Assembly (NCBI RefSeq): GCF_004521985.1
Contig: NZ_SBHZ01000002.1
Coordinates: 124,001-188,000, forward strand
DNA: 64,000 nucleotides
Direction: 5' to 3'
From: Ectopseudomonas khazarica
Lineage (GTDB): Bacteria; Pseudomonadota; Gammaproteobacteria; Pseudomonadales; Pseudomonadaceae
Of the stretch, positions 18,972-27,650 are shown in pieces (within the stretch, counting starts at the first letter, position 1; each line of letters opens with the position of its first letter). Position numbers and translations under genes: made by a program. The notes below the pieces were generated by a model that did not search any database, was not told the DNA's origin, and saw only the letters and a program-made list of their open reading frames with translations.

Positions 18972-20479
18972 ATGCACTTCGCGCACTGCCACGGGACGCA
19001 CTGGCATCCGTGGTGGTCTTTCTCGTCGCCCTGCCGCTGTGCATGGGCATCGCCATCGCCTCCGGCATGCCGCCGGCCAAGGGCCTGATCACCGGCATCA
19101 TCGGTGGCGTGGTGGTCGGTTTTCTCACGGGCGCGCCGCTGCAGGTCAGTGGCCCGGCGGCGGGGCTCGCCGTCCTCGTGTTCGAGCTGGTGCGCACCCA
19201 GGGCATGGCCGCGCTCGGCCCGGTACTACTGCTCGCCGGCCTGATCCAGCTGGTCGCCGGCTCGTTGCGTCTGGGCGGCTGGTTTCGTGTAACGGCCCCC
19301 GCCGTGGTCTACGGCATGCTCGCCGGTATCGGCATCCTTATCGTGCTGTCGCAGGTGCACGTGATGATCGACGCCGCGCCCAGGGCCTCCGGCCTGGACA
19401 ACCTGCTGGCCTTCCCCGACGCCCTGGGCGATGCACTGAGCCTGCTCGGTGGCAACGCGATGATCGCCGGTGCAGTCGGCCTCGGCACCCTTGTCAGCAT
19501 GGGGCTGTGGGAGCGCTACCGCCCCGCGTCCCTGCGTTTTCTACCCGGCGCCCTGGTCGGCGTGACCCTCGCCACACTGGTCAGCCTGTGGCTGGCCTTG
19601 CCGGTCAAACGCGTGGAACTGCCGGCCAATCTCGGCGACGCCATCGACTGGATTACTCCGCAGGGGCTGGCCAGCCTGGCCGATCCGCAGCTGCTGATCG
19701 CTGCCCTGGCGATGGCCTTCATCGCCAGCGCCGAGACCCTGCTCTCCGCCGCAGCGGTAGACCGCATGCACGATGGCCCGCGCGCCCGCTTCAACCGCGA
19801 ACTGTCCGCCCAGGGCATCGGCAACATGCTCTGCGGCGCTGTCGGTGCCTTGCCGATGACCGGGGTGATCGTACGCAGCTCGGCCAACGTCCAGGCCGGC
19901 GCCCGCAGCCGCGCCTCGACCATCCTCCACGGGGCCTGGCTGCTGGCCCTGGTCGCCCTTCTCCCCGGCCTGCTGCAGAGCATCCCGGTGGCCAGCCTCG
20001 GCGCGGTGCTGGTGTACACCGGCTGCAAGCTGGTCGACCCCAGGGCCATGCGCAACCTCGGCCAGTACGGGCGCATCCCGGTAGTCATCTACGCCGCCAC
20101 GGCGCTGTGCATCGTCTTCACCGACCTGCTGAGCGGCGTGCTGCTGGGCTTTGCCCTGACCCTGGCCAAGCTGCTGTGGAGTGCCTCACGGCTGCGCATC
20201 CGACTCGTCGAAAGCGCCCCCGGCGAGGCGGAACTGCGCATGCGCGGCGCCGCCACCTTCCTCCGCGTCCCCCAGCTGGCCGAACACCTAGCCCGTGTCG
20301 AACCCGGAACCCTCCTGCACCTGAGCCTGGCGCGGGTCAGCTACATCGACCACGCCTGCATGGAACTGCTGCAGGACTGGGACCGCTCCGCCCGCGCCCA
20401 GGGCGGCGGGCTGGAGATCGTCGAAGGGGCGGCACTGAAACGCCGGGTCGAGGGCCGGCAGCGCACGGCGCTGGCCTGA
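18968..20479 (+). CDS. SulP family inorganic anion transporter
   Basis: This 503-residue inner-membrane transporter of the SLC26/SulP family has about a dozen membrane segments over residues 1-405, including LPLCMGIAIASGMPPAKGLITGIIGG near the start and the ADRMHDGPRARFNRELSAQGIGNM-like loop in the middle. A cytosolic STAS domain lies at residues about 410-500 (AATFLRVPQLAEHLARV; LARVSYIDHACMELLQDW). Family members move sulfate, bicarbonate or other anions; no carbonic anhydrase gene is adjacent, so the substrate is open. The ATG overlaps the stop of a 36-codon ORF. Confidence 0.88.
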   Translation: MNALRALPRDALASVVVFLVALPLCMGIAIASGMPPAKGLITGIIGGVVVGFLTGAPLQVSGPAAGLAVLVFELVRTQGMAALGPVLLLAGLIQLVAGSLRLGGWFRVTAPAVVYGMLAGIGILIVLSQVHVMIDAAPRASGLDNLLAFPDALGDALSLLGGNAMIAGAVGLGTLVSMGLWERYRPASLRFLPGALVGVTLATLVSLWLALPVKRVELPANLGDAIDWITPQGLASLADPQLLIAALAMAFIASAETLLSAAAVDRMHDGPRARFNRELSAQGIGNMLCGAVGALPMTGVIVRSSANVQAGARSRASTILHGAWLLALVALLPGLLQSIPVASLGAVLVYTGCKLVDPRAMRNLGQYGRIPVVIYAATALCIVFTDLLSGVLLGFALTLAKLLWSASRLRIRLVESAPGEAELRMRGAATFLRVPQLAEHLARVEPGTLLHLSLARVSYIDHACMELLQDWDRSARAQGGGLEIVEGAALKRRVEGRQRTALA

Positions 20480-20588
20480 TAGGGAAGTGATTCGCTCACG
20501 CTTGCCCTGGGCGAGTCCGCTCGTTTAGCGATGGCACCGCATGGCGACTTGGCGCTAAGGTCTGCCTGAACTCGGACAAGGACGCAGC

Positions 20589-20966
20589 ATGGCCCACGAC
20601 AAGAACGTTTCACCAACAGGCTGGTACATAGCTTCCTACCTGCTGCGCTTCACTGAAATCGACGCATCGGGGAATGACGATCCTGAAGCACGTTTCCTGT
20701 CTTGGGAGAACACCGTCATCGTTCAGGCGCCGAGCCTGGAAGAGGCCTACGACAAGGTCGTAGAAATAGCCACCGAATCCACAGAGCCCTATCTGGGTGG
20801 CCCCGATGCCGTGCCGGTCCAGTGGCTATTCGAAGGCGTTACGGAGTTACTTCCAATCTACGAGCCATTGGAGGACGGCGCCGAGGTCATGTGGGGCGAA
20901 CATCACCCCAGAAAGCTCAAGAACCTGAGAAAACTCGTCAGGCAACGGCATCAGTTTCGCCAATAG
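20589..20966 (+). CDS. DUF4288 domain protein
   Basis: This 125-residue soluble protein has the DUF4288 pattern: GWYIASYLLRFTEI near the start, ENTVIVQAPSLEEAYDKVVEIA with the family helix, then FEGVTELLPIYEPLEDGAEVMW. The fold is small alpha/beta and the function is unknown. AAGGAC lies eight bases before the ATG. Its codon use is less GC-biased than the neighbours (AAGAAC, TTACTTCC and similar), a mild sign that it is a more recent arrival. It is convergent with the nat gene, with a palindromic sequence between them. Confidence 0.75.
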   Translation: MAHDKNVSPTGWYIASYLLRFTEIDASGNDDPEARFLSWENTVIVQAPSLEEAYDKVVEIATESTEPYLGGPDAVPVQWLFEGVTELLPIYEPLEDGAEVMWGEHHPRKLKNLRKLVRQRHQFRQ

Positions 20967-20985
20967 GCCGTTGAACGGATAAGAG

Positions 20986-21036
20986 GTGGGCCGCTGCTGC
21001 CAAAAACCTTCCCACAAGAGCCCGCAGCGGCCCTCA
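20986..21036. repeat. Palindromic intergenic element
   Basis: GTGGGCCGCTGCTG and CGCAGCGGCCCTCAC flank a 20-base loop containing CCTTCCCACAAGAG, which resembles the REP sequences elsewhere in the window. It lies between convergent genes and may stop transcription on both strands. Confidence 0.5.
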
Positions 21037-21861
21037 CGCTCCCGCGATCAAACCTCCGATGATTTGCCGAAGCTCAGGATGTTCGGGCGGTCGAATCCCG
21101 AATTCGTCGCGCAGCACCCTCAGCACCTCGTCGACACTGTCCAACTGCACCCGCTCGCTCGCCTGGCCCAGGCGGTGGATCGCGAAACTGCCGTTGTTCA
21201 GTGTCTTGCGCAGGCCCGGCCCGGTGCGCGCGGCGATCATCTGGCCGAGAAACGGCGAGTCCGGGTGGGTGCACACGTACCAGTTGCCCACCACGTAGTC
21301 GATATCCGCCACCGCCTGCAGATCGAACACGTACATCGCCCGCCAACTGTCGGCCACCCGCGCACGCAAGGTGTAGGTGCCATCCACGTACGACAGTCGA
21401 TAGGCCTCATGCGGCGTGGCCTGTTCGGCCTCGCTGTCAAGCAGCAAGGGACCGGTCGGCACCATGCCGCCGAAACCGACGTCGGTGATGTAGCGCACGC
21501 CCTCCAGCGTCACCAGCACCAGCATGTGGGTACGCGCCGGCAGGGCGTCTTCCGGACCGCCCATCACCACGCGCCCGGTCAGGCCGCGCGCGTCGAAGCC
21601 CAGCGCCTGCAACAGCAGCAGGAACAGGCGATTGAGTTCGAAGCAGTAACCCCCACGCCCCTGATGCAGCAGCTTGTCCTGGATCGCAGCGGGCTCGACC
21701 TCCACCGGCACACGCAGCATGGTCGACAGCGTTTCGAAGGCGAACTCGGTGGTGTGCCGCCTCTGCAGCTCGCGCAGATTGTCGAGGGTCGCTGCCGGTG
21801 CCGAGGCATAGCCCAGGCGCTCCAGGTACCGTTGCAGGTCCAGCATGAAGGGTTCGCTCAT
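21034..21861 (-). CDS. nat: Arylamine N-acetyltransferase
   Basis: This 275-residue cytosolic enzyme transfers acetyl from acetyl-CoA to arylamines and hydrazines. The catalytic triad is visible in order: Cys in GRGGYCFELNRLF (about residue 70), His in RTHMLVLV (about 110), and Asp in YITDVGFGG (about 125). Length matches bacterial NATs. The start MSEPFMLDLQRYLERLGY is the normal N-terminus; about 97 upstream in-frame codons are not credible. It is a single-gene unit. The physiological acceptor in Pseudomonas is not known. Confidence 0.93.
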   Translation of the reverse strand: MSEPFMLDLQRYLERLGYASAPAATLDNLRELQRRHTTEFAFETLSTMLRVPVEVEPAAIQDKLLHQGRGGYCFELNRLFLLLLQALGFDARGLTGRVVMGGPEDALPARTHMLVLVTLEGVRYITDVGFGGMVPTGPLLLDSEAEQATPHEAYRLSYVDGTYTLRARVADSWRAMYVFDLQAVADIDYVVGNWYVCTHPDSPFLGQMIAARTGPGLRKTLNNGSFAIHRLGQASERVQLDSVDEVLRVLRDEFGIRPPEHPELRQIIGGLIAGA

Positions 21862-22190
21862 CGCGCATCGTCCTCGTCGTCCGGTGGACGGTTTGTAGCA
21901 GAGAAGCGGAACGGGCGATATACGAATCACCCTGATCGATTTGCGCCAGCCAGCCCCAAGCGGGCAGTGAGCAGAGTGGGCAACGCCAAGCTCGTCCACC
22001 CTCGTGGGTTTCGCGTGCGGCCTCCTCACCCACAGAGGGAACTGATGGTGTCCACTCTGCTGTAGCTGAAGCTGCTCCTGCAGGAGCCTGCGACGGGGCA
22101 GTGGGTATGGTTTGCGGCGGCCGGCACATACAAGACGGCCAAAATGCGCCAAGCTGTTGCCATCCCACCCGCTCGCCCGAGGACTTCATC
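21862..22190. other. 329-bp gene-free stretch
   Basis: This region lies between the divergent nat and small lipoprotein genes. It contains a perfect GCTCCTGCAGGAGC palindrome at 22074-22087 and a weaker GTGGGT...ACCCAC pair near 22010-22043. A related GGCTCCTGCAGGG lies upstream of bauA near 25520. No coding sequence is supported; it must carry promoters for both genes. Confidence 0.4.
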
Positions 22191-22394
22191 ATGCGTCTGC
22201 CTCTTTTCTGCTCCCTGGCCCTGCTGCTCTGCCTCGGCGGCTGTGGCGCCGGCGAAACAGCCACCACGGCCACGCTGCAGGCGGAGCAGGCCAAGCAGGC
22301 GCAGCAGCAGATGGAGCAGCTCAAGCAGCAGATCGATCAGGCCAATGCGCTGAACAACCAGCGCCTGGAACAGGCCATCGACCAGGCGCAGTGA
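22191..22394 (+). CDS. Small lipoprotein with coiled coil
   Basis: This 67-residue lipoprotein has signal MRLPLFCSLALLLCLGGC, with the lipobox cysteine at 18, followed by a short linker. A glutamine-rich amphipathic helix (QAEQAKQAQQQMEQLKQQ onward) should form a coiled coil, in outline like Lpp-type small outer-membrane lipoproteins. There is no C-terminal Lys of the Lpp kind (ends AIDQAQ), so covalent attachment to peptidoglycan is not expected. CGAGGA precedes the ATG. It is a single-gene unit with its own terminator. Confidence 0.7.
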   Translation: MRLPLFCSLALLLCLGGCGAGETATTATLQAEQAKQAQQQMEQLKQQIDQANALNNQRLEQAIDQAQ

Positions 22395-22441
22395 ACGCTG
22401 CCTCGCTGCGCGCTAGGCAGTCACTCGATACCCGGAAACAG

Positions 22442-22469
22442 AAAGGCCGGTCACAAGACCGGCCTTTCT
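22442..22469. terminator. Rho-independent terminator
   Basis: AAAGGCCGGT / ACCGGCCTTT stem with a CACAAG loop lies between the convergent small lipoprotein and bauC genes and is usable from both sides. Confidence 0.85.
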
Positions 22470-22489
22470 GTTTATCGCCCGATGCTCAC

Positions 22490-23986
22490 TCAGCCATTGC
22501 TGGGGAAGGCGAACTGCGCCGCCTCGTGGCTCTTGCGCGCCGGCCAGCGCTGGGTGATGGCCTTCTTGCGGGTGTAGAAGCGCACACCGTCCGGACCATA
22601 GGCGTGCAGGTCGCCGAACAGCGAACGCTTCCAGCCGCCGAAGCTGTGGTAGCTCACCGGCACCGGCAGCGGTACGTTGACGCCGACCATGCCCACTTCG
22701 ATTTCGTCGCAGAACAGACGCGCGGCTTCACCGTCACGGGTGAAGATGCAGGTGCCGTTGCCGTACTCGTGATCGTTGATCAGTTGCATGGCTTCTTCCA
22801 GGCTGCCGACGCGGACGATGCACAGCACCGGGCCGAAGATTTCGTCGGTGTAGATGGTCATCTCCGGGGTCACCTTGTCGAACAGGGTGCCACCGACGAA
22901 GTAGCCATTCTCGTTGCCCGCGACCACCAGATCACGGCCATCGACCACCAGCTTGGCGCCCTGCTCGACGCCCGCATCGATGTAGCCCTTGACCTTGTCG
23001 CGCGCAGCCGCGGTGACCAGCGGGCCCATGTCCAGGCCGCAGGAGGTGCCGGCACCGATCTTCAGCGCCTGGATCTGCGGGACGATCTTGTCGACCAGCG
23101 CGTCGGCGATCTGGTCGCCCACGCACACCGCCACCGAGATGGCCATGCAGCGCTCGCCACAGGAGCCGTAGGCCGCGCCCATCAGTGCGCTGACGGCGTT
23201 GTCGAGGTCGGCATCGGGCATCAGCACGGCGTGGTTCTTGGCGCCGCCGAGGGCCTGCACGCGCTTGCCGCGCTTGGTGCCTTCGCTGTAGATGTACTCG
23301 GCGATCGGGGTCGAGCCGACGAAGCTCAGGGCCTTGACCTCGGGGGCCTCGATCAGCGCGTCGACGGCATCCTTGTCACCGTTGACCACGTTGAGCACGC
23401 CCTTGGGCAGGCCGGCCTGGTTCAGCAGCTCGGCGATGAACAGGGTGGAGCTCGGGTCGCGCTCGGACGGCTTGAGGATGAAGCAGTTGCCGCAGACGAT
23501 GGCCAGCGGGTACATCCACAGCGGCACCATGGCCGGGAAGTTGAACGGGGTGATGCCCGCGACCACGCCGACGGGCTGCAGGTCGGTCCAGGCGTCGATG
23601 TTCGGGCCGACGTTGCGGCTGTATTCGCCCTTGAGGATTTCCGGGGCGGCGCAGGCGAACTCGACGTTCTCGATGCCGCGCTTGAGCTCACCCACGGCGT
23701 CTTCGATGGTCTTGCCGTGCTCGGCGCTGATCAGCGCGGCGATCTGCTGCTCGTTCTGCTCCAGCAGTTGCTTGAAGCGGAACATGATCTGCGCGCGCTT
23801 GGCCGGCGGCGTGTTGCGCCAGGCCGGATAGGCGGCCTTGGCCGCATCGATGGCCAGTTGCATGGTGGCGCGATCGGCCAGGCCGACCTGGCTGGTGGAA
23901 TCGCCAGTGGAGGGGTTGAACACCGGGGCACTGCGACCGTTGCCGGCAACGCGCTCGCCGTTGATCAGGTGAGGGATATGGCTCAT
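22490..23986 (-). CDS. bauC: Methylmalonate/malonate-semialdehyde dehydrogenase (CoA-acylating)
   Basis: This 498-residue aldehyde dehydrogenase of the MmsA family turns malonate semialdehyde (or methylmalonate semialdehyde) into acetyl- or propionyl-CoA with NAD. It shows LSFVGSTPIAEYIY for NAD binding, the LGGAKNHAVLMPDADLD block, and the catalytic Cys in GSCGERCMAIS. Downstream of bauA it fits the beta-alanine pathway, where P. aeruginosa calls the gene bauC. It lies 119 bp after bauA with a double hairpin between. A valine-pathway MmsA is the alternative reading. Confidence 0.9.
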   Translation of the reverse strand: MSHIPHLINGERVAGNGRSAPVFNPSTGDSTSQVGLADRATMQLAIDAAKAAYPAWRNTPPAKRAQIMFRFKQLLEQNEQQIAALISAEHGKTIEDAVGELKRGIENVEFACAAPEILKGEYSRNVGPNIDAWTDLQPVGVVAGITPFNFPAMVPLWMYPLAIVCGNCFILKPSERDPSSTLFIAELLNQAGLPKGVLNVVNGDKDAVDALIEAPEVKALSFVGSTPIAEYIYSEGTKRGKRVQALGGAKNHAVLMPDADLDNAVSALMGAAYGSCGERCMAISVAVCVGDQIADALVDKIVPQIQALKIGAGTSCGLDMGPLVTAAARDKVKGYIDAGVEQGAKLVVDGRDLVVAGNENGYFVGGTLFDKVTPEMTIYTDEIFGPVLCIVRVGSLEEAMQLINDHEYGNGTCIFTRDGEAARLFCDEIEVGMVGVNVPLPVPVSYHSFGGWKRSLFGDLHAYGPDGVRFYTRKKAITQRWPARKSHEAAQFAFPSNG

Positions 23987-24011
23987 GGGGACTCCTCAGT
24001 AGAAATCTTGT

Positions 24012-24089
24012 GTAGGGTGGATGATGCTCTTCTCATCCACCGTGGCAGATTCGGAACCTGGTGGATGAAAAAGGCGTCATCCACCCTAC
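24012..24089. repeat. Double-hairpin intergenic repeat (family B)
   Basis: GTAGGGTGGATGA...TCATCCACC is followed by GGTGGATGA...TCATCCACCCTAC, giving outer and inner inverted pairs. Near copies lie at 46298-46379 (same two-hairpin layout) and 36692-36722 (one hairpin). Here it sits inside the bauA-bauC transcription unit. Confidence 0.8.
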
Positions 24090-24105
24090 GGTTGTCGGTA
24101 TTCGT

Positions 24106-25452
24106 TTAGTCCAGCTGGTTCAGCACGTCGCCGACGGCGTTGAACACGCGGTCGAGGTCTTCCATCTTGGCGTTGAAGGTCGGGCCGAACTGCAGGGTAT
24201 CGCCACCGAAGCGTACGTAGAAACCGGCTTTCCACAGGGACATGCCGGCCTCGAACGGGCGGATCACCGCATCGCCGTCACGCGGAGCGATCTGCAGGGC
24301 GCCGGCCAGGCCGCAGTTGCGGATGTCGACGATGTGCTTGGTGCCTTTCAGGCCATGCAGGGCCGCTTCGAACTTCGGCGCCAGCTCGGCGGACTGCTGG
24401 ATCAGGTTCTCGCGCTTGAGCAGGTCCAGAGTGGCCAGACCGGCCGCACAGGCGACCGGATGCGCCGAGTAGGTGTAGCCGTGGGTGAACTCGATCATGT
24501 GCTCCGGCGACGGCTGCTGCATGAAGGTGTTGTAGATCTCGCTGGAGGCGATCACCGCGCCCAGCGGGATGGCGCCGTTGGTGATCTGCTTGGCGACGTT
24601 CATCAGGTCCGGGGTGACGCCGAAGAACTCCGCACCGCTCCACTTGCCCATGCGGCCGAAACCGGTGATCACTTCGTCGAAGATCAGCAGGATGTTGTGC
24701 TGCGTGCAGATCTCGCGCAGACGCTGCAGGTAGCCGACCGGCGGCACGATGGCACCGGCCGAGCCGGACATCGGCTCGACGATCACCGCCGCGATGTTGG
24801 ACGCGTCGTGCAGTTCGATCAGCTTGAGCAGTTCGTTGGCCAGCTCGACACCGCCGGTTTCGGCCATGCCACGGGTGAAGGCCATGCCCGGCTGCAGGGT
24901 GTGCGGCAGGTGGTCGGCGTCCATCAGCTGGCCGTACATCTTGCGGTTGCCACCGATGCCGCCCAGTGCGGTACCGGCGATGTTGACGCCGTGGTAGCCA
25001 CGGGCACGACCGATGAAGCGGGTCTTGCTCGCCTGGCCTTTCAGACGCCAGTAGGCCTTGGCCATCTTCACCGCGGTGTCAGCGCACTCGGAGCCCGAGC
25101 CAGTGAAGAACACGTGATTGAGGTCGCCCGGCATCAGGTCGGCGACCTGCTCGGCCAGCTTGAACGACAGCGGATGGCCGTACTGGAAGCCCGGGGAGTA
25201 GTCGAGGGTGCCGAGCTGCTTGGCCACGGCTTCCTGGATTTCCTTGCGCGAGTGACCGGCGCCGCAGGTCCACAGGCCGGACAGGCTGTCGTACACCTTG
25301 CGTCCCTGGTCGTCGACCAGCCAACTGCCCTCGGCACCGACGATCAGGCGCGGGTCACGCTGGAAGTTGCGGTTGGCGGAAAACGGCATCCAGTGAGCAT
25401 CCAGCTTGAGCTGGCTGGCCAGGGACGGGGTTTCGGTCTGCGGCATGTTCAT
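24106..25452 (-). CDS. bauA: Beta-alanine (omega-amino acid):pyruvate aminotransferase
   Basis: This 448-residue class III PLP transaminase moves the amino group from beta-alanine or other omega-amino acids to pyruvate. The substrate-facing block SLSGLWTCGAGH, the PLP cradle FTGSGSECADTAVKMAKAY, the Asp of LIFDEVITGFGR, and the Lys of NVAKQITNGAIPLGAV are all present. Length fits. It is transcribed away from the LysR gene bauR (163 bp between) and upstream of bauC, as in the P. aeruginosa bau locus. The permease bauD and the bauB gene of that locus are absent here. Confidence 0.93.
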   Translation of the reverse strand: MNMPQTETPSLASQLKLDAHWMPFSANRNFQRDPRLIVGAEGSWLVDDQGRKVYDSLSGLWTCGAGHSRKEIQEAVAKQLGTLDYSPGFQYGHPLSFKLAEQVADLMPGDLNHVFFTGSGSECADTAVKMAKAYWRLKGQASKTRFIGRARGYHGVNIAGTALGGIGGNRKMYGQLMDADHLPHTLQPGMAFTRGMAETGGVELANELLKLIELHDASNIAAVIVEPMSGSAGAIVPPVGYLQRLREICTQHNILLIFDEVITGFGRMGKWSGAEFFGVTPDLMNVAKQITNGAIPLGAVIASSEIYNTFMQQPSPEHMIEFTHGYTYSAHPVACAAGLATLDLLKRENLIQQSAELAPKFEAALHGLKGTKHIVDIRNCGLAGALQIAPRDGDAVIRPFEAGMSLWKAGFYVRFGGDTLQFGPTFNAKMEDLDRVFNAVGDVLNQLD

Positions 25453-25615
25453 CGGCGTAGCCTCACTCGGCAGGCAATTGAACGCAGGAGTCCGCTTGCG
25501 GGCGATCAGCGCCGACGAGCCGGCTCCTGCAGGGTAGTTGCCAGTGAATGTGCCATGAGCATAGAGTCAGTAAAACAACACTCTTTGCAACTTCAGTTCA
25601 AGGCCTACTAAACAT

Positions 25616-26533
25616 ATGAGCAGTCGTCGTCCCGATCCGCTGGCCCAGGTCAGCGACTTTGAAATTCGCCTGCTCAAACTGTTTCGCAGCGTGGTGGAAT
25701 GCGGCGGCTTTTCCGCTGCGGAAAGTGCCCTGGGCATCGGCCGCTCGGCCATCAGCCAGCAGATGAGCGACCTCGAGCAGCGCCTGGGCCTGCGTCTTTG
25801 CCAGCGCGGCCGCGCCGGCTTCGCCCTGACCGAGGAAGGCCGCGAGGTGTACCAGAGCACCTTGCAGCTGCTCGCCGCGCTGGAGAGCTTTCGCACCGAG
25901 GTCAACGGCCTGCACCGGCATCTGCGGGGTGAACTGAACATCGGCCTGACCGACAACCTGGTGACCATCTCGCACATGCGCATCACCCACGCCCTGGCGC
26001 GCCTCAAGGTGCAGGGGCCGGACGTGCGCATCCACATCCGCATGACGCCGCCCTCGGAGGTGGAACAGGGCGTGCTCGACGGGCGCCTGCACATCGGCGT
26101 GGTGCCACAGGTCAGTGCCCTCTCCGGCCTGGAGTACCAGCCGCTGTACGACGAGCGCTCGCTGCTCTACTGCGCGGTCGGCCACCCGTTGTTCTACGTC
26201 GACGACCAGCAGCTCGAAGACCAGCGGCTCAACACCCAGGAAGCCATCGCCCCGACCTTCCGCGTGCCCCCCGAGGTGCAGAGCCACTACCAGGCCCTGA
26301 ACTGCACGGCCAGCGCCTCGGACCGCGAGGGCATGGCCTTTCTCATCCTCACCGGGCGCTACATCGGCTACCTGCCCGACCACTATGCCCAGGCCTGGGT
26401 GCAGCAGGGCCGGCTGCGCGCGCTCAAGCCCGACAGTCGCTTCTACGACATCAACCTGGCGGCAGTCACGCGCAAAGGCCGCCGCGCGCACCTGGTGCTG
26501 GAGAGCTTTCTCGAAGCCCTGGCCAGCAGCTGA
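25616..26533 (+). CDS. bauR: LysR family regulator of the bau genes
   Basis: This 305-residue LysR-type regulator has a winged helix-turn-helix at residues about 15-70 (LFRSVVECGGFSAAESALGIGRSAISQQMSDLEQ-type) followed by a periplasmic-binding-protein-like effector domain. Divergence from bauA and similarity of the arrangement to P. aeruginosa point to BauR, which activates the bau operon with beta-alanine as signal. The start MSSRRPDPLAQVSDFEIRLL follows a weak site in an AT-rich leader. No T-N11-A box can be assigned with certainty in the 163 bp between the genes. Confidence 0.85.
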   Translation: MSSRRPDPLAQVSDFEIRLLKLFRSVVECGGFSAAESALGIGRSAISQQMSDLEQRLGLRLCQRGRAGFALTEEGREVYQSTLQLLAALESFRTEVNGLHRHLRGELNIGLTDNLVTISHMRITHALARLKVQGPDVRIHIRMTPPSEVEQGVLDGRLHIGVVPQVSALSGLEYQPLYDERSLLYCAVGHPLFYVDDQQLEDQRLNTQEAIAPTFRVPPEVQSHYQALNCTASASDREGMAFLILTGRYIGYLPDHYAQAWVQQGRLRALKPDSRFYDINLAAVTRKGRRAHLVLESFLEALASS

Positions 26534-26701
26534 GCCACGCCTGCCCTAAGCTCCACTTGAGTGCAGCACGCCCCATCGCGGGGCGCGTACGCGCTCGGCC
26601 GCAGAATCGAAAACTGAATACCAAGTCAGGAATATTCGTATGCAGTTGATGGGACAAGGCTTTCCGCAACACTGCACACAATTCACCAGCAAGCTGATCA
26701 G

Positions 26702-26718
26702 TTGGATAGCTTTTTGCA
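26702..26718 (+). promoter_or_regulatory. Sigma54 (-24/-12) promoter of the Tsx-like/NCS2 operon
   Basis: TTGGATAGCTTTTTGCA has GG (26704-26705) and GC (26716-26717) separated by exactly ten bases, the sigma54 spacing, with the strong TTTTTGCA -12 box. Sixteen of eighteen bases are shared with the site upstream of the BMP binding protein gene at 43973. The predicted start site is near 26729. Confidence 0.75.
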
Positions 26719-26731
26719 ACAGGGCGCTCAC

Positions 26732-26747
26732 CTGACCAGATGGACAG
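26732..26747. promoter_or_regulatory. RutR-like operator
   Basis: CTGACCAGATGGACAG resembles the E. coli RutR site TTGACCAnnTGGTCAA (11 of 14 fixed positions). It lies from about +4 to +19 relative to the sigma54 start predicted from the adjacent promoter, a position suited to repression. A RutR-like regulator is encoded at 31347. Confidence 0.5.
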
Positions 26748-26781
26748 GAAAAAAGAATAACGATGATCCTCAGGAGCCAAG

Positions 26782-27582
26782 ATGAACGCCAGTCGCACCA
26801 TGATGCTCGCCGCCTGCGGCCTGCTGCTGACCACCCAGGCACACGCCGATAGCCCGCTGCTGTGGCAGAACAACAGCCTCACCTACCTGTACGGCAAGAA
26901 CTTCAAGGTAGAGCCGGCCATTCAGCAGACGCTCACCTTCGAACATGCCAGCGGCTGGAACTGGGGCGACCTGTTCCTGTTCGTCGACCAGAAGTTCTTC
27001 AACGGCGCGGAGAACGGTGCGGGGGATACACGCAGCTTCTATGGCGAGTTCAGCCCACGCCTGTCGTTCGGCAAGCTGCTGGGCAAGGATCTGTCGTTCG
27101 GCCCGGTCAAGGACGTGCTGCTGGCGGCCACCTACGAATTCGGCGAGGACGAGACCGAAGCCTACCTGCTCGGCCCCGGCTTCGACCTGGACGTTCCGGG
27201 CTTCAACTTCTTCAAGCTCAACTTCTACTACCGCCAGCCCGATGGCGACCGCGTCGACCGCAACGGCGATGGCAAGCCGGATGGCAGTGGCGTCTGGCAG
27301 GTGACACCGGCCTGGTCCTACACCCTGCCGCTGGGCAAGTCGGACCTGCTCATCGACGGCTACATCGACTGGGTGGTGGACAACGACGCCAGCTACCACA
27401 GCAACTACCACATCAACCCGCAGATCAAGTACGACCTGGGCAAGGCCATGGACTGGGGCGACAAGCAGGTCTACGTCGGCGTGGAGTACAGCTACTGGAA
27501 GGACAAGTTCGGCATCCAGGACAGCGCCGCCTTCACCACCACGCAGAACACCGCCAGCCTGCTGCTGAAAGTTCACTTCTGA
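26782..27582 (+). CDS. Tsx/OmpK-like nucleoside channel (DUF5020-type outer membrane protein)
   Basis: This 266-residue outer-membrane beta-barrel has signal peptide MNASRTMMLAACGLLLTTQAHA. Alternating aromatic strands follow (NSLTYLYGKNFKVEPAIQQTLTFEH; WNWGDLFLFVDQKFFNG) and the chain ends in the C-terminal Phe (LLLKVHF) needed for barrel insertion. It matches nucleoside-specific Tsx-like channels. The next gene is an NCS2 nucleobase permease 68 bp away, so together they form an outer-plus-inner membrane uptake pair. AGGAG precedes the ATG by five bases. A sigma54 promoter and a RutR-like site lie upstream. Confidence 0.85.
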   Translation: MNASRTMMLAACGLLLTTQAHADSPLLWQNNSLTYLYGKNFKVEPAIQQTLTFEHASGWNWGDLFLFVDQKFFNGAENGAGDTRSFYGEFSPRLSFGKLLGKDLSFGPVKDVLLAATYEFGEDETEAYLLGPGFDLDVPGFNFFKLNFYYRQPDGDRVDRNGDGKPDGSGVWQVTPAWSYTLPLGKSDLLIDGYIDWVVDNDASYHSNYHINPQIKYDLGKAMDWGDKQVYVGVEYSYWKDKFGIQDSAAFTTTQNTASLLLKVHF

Positions 27583-27650
27583 TGCGCCTCACCGACCCGC
27601 ATCGTGGGTCGGTTCCTGCCGCCTGATTCCGACTTGCCACGAGAACGCTC

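Noticed and set aside
22112..25611. Long plus-strand frames opposite bauC and bauA (665 and 516 codons)
   Set aside because: Shadows of two well-known enzymes; no motif and no plausible start.
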